NCBI RefSeq assembly: GCF_051842935.1
Contig: NZ_JBPXRR010000001.1
Span: 2,790,001-2,854,000, forward strand
Direction of reading: 5' to 3'
DNA from: Pseudalkalibacillus sp051842935
Lineage (GTDB): Bacteria > Bacillota > Bacilli > Bacillales > Fictibacillaceae
Length of the DNA stretch: 64,000 bases
Within the stretch, counting starts at the first letter, position 1. Every line of letters starts with the position of its first letter. Of this stretch, positions 61,582 to 64,000 are shown piece after piece. The notes under the pieces are model-generated. The model did not search any database. It had not been told where the DNA came from and saw only the letters and a list, made by a program, of their open reading frames with translations. The translations under genes were made by a program, and so were the position numbers.

Positions 61582-62820
61582 ACTCGCTTCATTCTTCATG
61601 TATTGTTTTAATATCTCGACACCCATGTTCAAGTCACTTTCTGAAGCGAATTCATCTGGATGATGACTCAGACCGTCTCGGCAAGGGATGAATACGAGTC
61701 CAGTCGGCCAACGGGATGCCATGTTCATAACATCATGACCGGCACCGCTTTCCATCATCAAACCATGATAACCGATTTGTTCACCGGTTTCCTTTATTGA
61801 TTCCGTTACAGATGGATTAAGGAATACGGAGTCATCGTCTACAAGTGTGCGTGTATTGATTTTCACCTGGTATTGCGTAGTCATTTTTTCAAGTTCGAGC
61901 TGTATTTCATCAGCCAGGCCTCTTTTCAATTCATCACTGACACTACGGATGTCTACGCCAAGTTCAACCCGACCGGGTATACTGGTCATTTTGTTCGGAT
62001 AGACATTCGCCATACTAGCCGTTGCAACGACGGGTACTTCGTTTTCATCTGAAAGCTGACGAGCTCGTTGCGAGATGAACGAGATGATTGGGGCAGCAGC
62101 TACCAGAGCGTCTTTTCGTTTATCCATCGGGGTCGATCCAGTGTGGCTGGATTGTCCTTCGATTTCAATCATCAAACGTGTTGGACATGCGATGGCAGTT
62201 GCAATTCCAAAGGACTTGCCTGCTTCTTCAACACGCGTACCTTGTTCGATATGAAGCTCAATAAATTGACGAAGCGCCTCTTTCGGACGTTCAGCGTCGG
62301 TGATATTTTTCCATGAAAGACCGCAACTTTCAACCGCTTCTTTTATTGAAATTCCATCGTCATCTTTTACCTCAGCAAGCTGACCCTTATTTAACTGACC
62401 GGTCATCGCTTTACTGCCGATTGTAGAGACGCCGAATCGAGAAGATTCTTCTGAAGCGAAGCAGATCACTTCTATTGGGAATGCGGGCTGGAAGCCTTCT
62501 TCCTTCAGTTCTTTGACAGCTGCCAATCCGCAAAGCACACCCGCAACTCCGTCGTATCCTCCCCCATTTTTCACTGTATCCAAATGGGATCCCATGGCAA
62601 GGGCAGGTTTATCATCGTTAGCGTTCCAACGTGCGATACTGTTGCCGGCTTCATCACGTCGGACCTCAAGCCCGATCGATATCGCTTTTTCTTCGAACAC
62701 AGCGATTGATTTCCATTCCTCTTCACTGTAGCCGAGGCGGCTGAAGCCTTCTTCCTGTTCCATGCTGTCTGTCAGATTGAGTTGTTTCAATGTGGTCATC
62801 AGCCACGATTCTTTCTCCAT
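61570..62820 (-). CDS. M20 Zn-dependent amidase: N-carbamoyl-L-amino acid hydrolase / allantoate amidohydrolase type
   Basis: 416 aa. Metal and substrate sites are recognisable: GSHLDTVKNGGGYDG, FASEESSRFG, ELHIEQGTRVEEAG and the late SGAGHDVMNMA. This is the ArgE/DapE-like M20C group that hydrolyses ureido amides, releasing CO2 and ammonia. Substrate cannot be fixed by sequence alone. GAGGTG precedes the ATG, inside the end of the previous gene, 3 nt away. Together with the second M20 protein this is an amide-salvage operon. Confidence 0.88.
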   Translation of the reverse strand: MEKESWLMTTLKQLNLTDSMEQEEGFSRLGYSEEEWKSIAVFEEKAISIGLEVRRDEAGNSIARWNANDDKPALAMGSHLDTVKNGGGYDGVAGVLCGLAAVKELKEEGFQPAFPIEVICFASEESSRFGVSTIGSKAMTGQLNKGQLAEVKDDDGISIKEAVESCGLSWKNITDAERPKEALRQFIELHIEQGTRVEEAGKSFGIATAIACPTRLMIEIEGQSSHTGSTPMDKRKDALVAAAPIISFISQRARQLSDENEVPVVATASMANVYPNKMTSIPGRVELGVDIRSVSDELKRGLADEIQLELEKMTTQYQVKINTRTLVDDDSVFLNPSVTESIKETGEQIGYHGLMMESGAGHDVMNMASRWPTGLVFIPCRDGLSHHPDEFASESDLNMGVEILKQYMKNEASNPS

Positions 62821-62823
62821 ATG

Positions 62824-64000
62824 TTACACCTCTTTTTCTTGTAAATGGACGATGGTTCTTGCGAGCGTATCGACCGCTACGGCAAGAACATCCTCTAGGT
62901 AGTCGAATTCTGAATGATGATGTCCATTCGCAAGGGGCGTTCCGAAAATGAGATATGTCGCTTGTCCCCCTATTTGTTGTACACGTTCCATCATGTAGGC
63001 GACGTCTTCTGATGCTCCAATCACGTCACGAGGAATCACCGACTGGATTATCGGACTTTCTTTAACGATATGCTCCAATATCGGGATAAAAGATTCGTCA
63101 CTTGCGGCATCGATTCCTTGTCCGACAATTTGGATGTTTGCTTCCACACCATACATCGCGGAACTTGCAAGGATGATTCGCTCAGCTTCCTTCATCATAT
63201 ACTCGTTCAATTCCGTTATAGCGCCTCGTGTTTCGAGTTGCATAGCGGCATGATCTGGAACGATATTTCGACCCGTCCCAGCGTTCAATGTCCCGACATT
63301 GATTCTGGTCTTTCCATCTCCATGCCTAGGGATGCCATGTAGATGTAGTGCTGCGCTTGAAGCAGCAAGTAGAGCGTTGCGACCTTTTTCAGGCTCTTTT
63401 CCCGCATGTGCAGAAAGTCCTTTGAAGGTGACATCGCATTTGGTCGTTGCTAAAAATTCACTTGTCGTTGCGGAGACTTGACCGATGGATCGGCCGCTAT
63501 GGATGCCAATATGACCGGATAAGAAGTAGTCGACATCGTCCAGCCAGCCCATTTCTACCATTGATTTTGCTCCACGTGAGCCTTCCTCAGCAGGTTGGAA
63601 CAATAGCGTGTATCGCCCGGTAAGTCCTTCTGAATTCTGCTTTAAAAATGTTGCGATTCCAAGGCCGATTGTTGTATGGCCGTCGTGACCACAGGCATGC
63701 ATTTGACCTTCTCTTTGAGAGTTGAAACCTTTTTGAGCCGGCTGATGCTGCTTTTTGTCAGATTCCTTGATTGGCAGGGCATCGATGTCATATCGCATGG
63801 CGATATGAGGCCCCTTTTTACCTGTATCGAATGTAGCGACCACTCCAGTGTGACCGCCTTTCATTCTTTCCATAAAGGATTCGGGAACCCCTTCAGCTCG
63901 TGCCCGCTCTTCTTCCTTTCGAAGGACATCTTCAGAAGGGACTCCCATCCTTTCATCACTGACAAGTGCCTCTTTTCCGATATGAGTGATATAGCCGAGT
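62824..64000 (-). CDS. M20D amidohydrolase, N-terminus beyond the window
   Basis: The frame is open to the right edge (17 more codons before the internal Met at 63948), so the true start is outside. At least 391 residues are visible. Motifs are MHACGHDGHTTIGLG, FQPAEEGSRGAKSM and the late GASEDVAYM, with the HHSEFDYLEDVL end, typical of the IAA-amino acid hydrolase/HipO aminoacylase group. It probably cleaves N-acyl amino acids and is co-transcribed with the adjoining amidase. Confidence 0.9.
   Translation of the reverse strand, partial: LGYITHIGKEALVSDERMGVPSEDVLRKEEERARAEGVPESFMERMKGGHTGVVATFDTGKKGPHIAMRYDIDALPIKESDKKQHQPAQKGFNSQREGQMHACGHDGHTTIGLGIATFLKQNSEGLTGRYTLLFQPAEEGSRGAKSMVEMGWLDDVDYFLSGHIGIHSGRSIGQVSATTSEFLATTKCDVTFKGLSAHAGKEPEKGRNALLAASSAALHLHGIPRHGDGKTRINVGTLNAGTGRNIVPDHAAMQLETRGAITELNEYMMKEAERIILASSAMYGVEANIQIVGQGIDAASDESFIPILEHIVKESPIIQSVIPRDVIGASEDVAYMMERVQQIGGQATYLIFGTPLANGHHHSEFDYLEDVLAVAVDTLARTIVHLQEKEV

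Overview
The window looks like chromosome of a low-GC, spore-former-type Bacillaceae (Bacillus relatives). Support: strong AGGAGG-type ribosome sites with frequent GTG/TTG starts, a Rap-type phosphatase with its Phr pheromone gene, a Bacillus-style CapA/CapB/CapC tyrosine kinase module, an EAR-like leader RNA inside the polysaccharide operon, and LCP, VanZ and cell-wall-binding-repeat (CWB2) proteins. The species cannot be named from sequence alone. I saw no rRNA, tRNA, insertion sequence, prophage or CRISPR array.

Region 1 (1-24.9 kb, all minus strand) is a surface polysaccharide locus. Read in the direction of transcription it runs: promoter (24.77 kb), Wzz-like co-polymerase, tyrosine kinase, PHP phosphatase, EAR-like RNA (22.3-22.4 kb), a 51-aa protein, 4,6-dehydratase, DegT aminotransferase, initiating sugar-phosphate transferase, glycosyltransferase, sulfotransferase, CapE-CapF-CapG (UDP-N-acetyl-L-fucosamine), two glycosyltransferases, Wzy polymerase, Wzx flippase and a second sulfotransferase. 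A separate promoter then drives cysD-cysNC (PAPS synthesis, NodPQ-type architecture), an SLC13/RCK sulfate permease and cysQ (PAP removal), followed by rfbA and the first codons of probable rfbC. No PAPS reductase or sulfite reductase is present. The simplest reading is a self-contained pathway for a sulfated, FucNAc-containing wall or capsule polysaccharide: import sulfate, activate it, transfer it with two sulfotransferases and recycle PAP.

Region 2 (24.9-42.6 kb) is rich in cell-envelope genes: a lytic transglycosylase with CWB2 repeats, an LCP ligase, VanZ, small membrane proteins, a PIG-L deacetylase coupled to an HGSNAT-like transmembrane acetyltransferase, two secreted subtilases with C-terminal CWB2 repeats, a zinc-finger membrane protein, an NlpC/P60-LysM hydrolase and a Pro/Glu-stalk membrane-anchored protein.

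Region 3 (42.9-55 kb) holds a membrane-anchored protein next to a two-permease ABC-2 transporter with its ATPase, a matrixin-like protease whose promoter abuts a CAAACGTTTG palindrome, an MBL hydrolase, an SGNH-like lipase-fold protein, several small proteins, and a DUF5317 protein, 29-aa peptide and GGDEF/HD-GYP protein cluster.

Region 4 (55-64 kb) has a Rap-Phr quorum module whose Phr precursor carries three pheromone-like repeats at an exact 15-residue period, two zinc-ribbon membrane proteins (one TcaA/YvbJ-like), a lipoprotein, a winged-helix regulator and two M20 amidohydrolases, the last running off the right edge.

The strongest leads are the dedicated sulfation module in the polysaccharide locus, the EAR-like RNA with a perfect hairpin downstream of it, the missing 4-amino-sugar acetyltransferase, and the multi-copy Phr.
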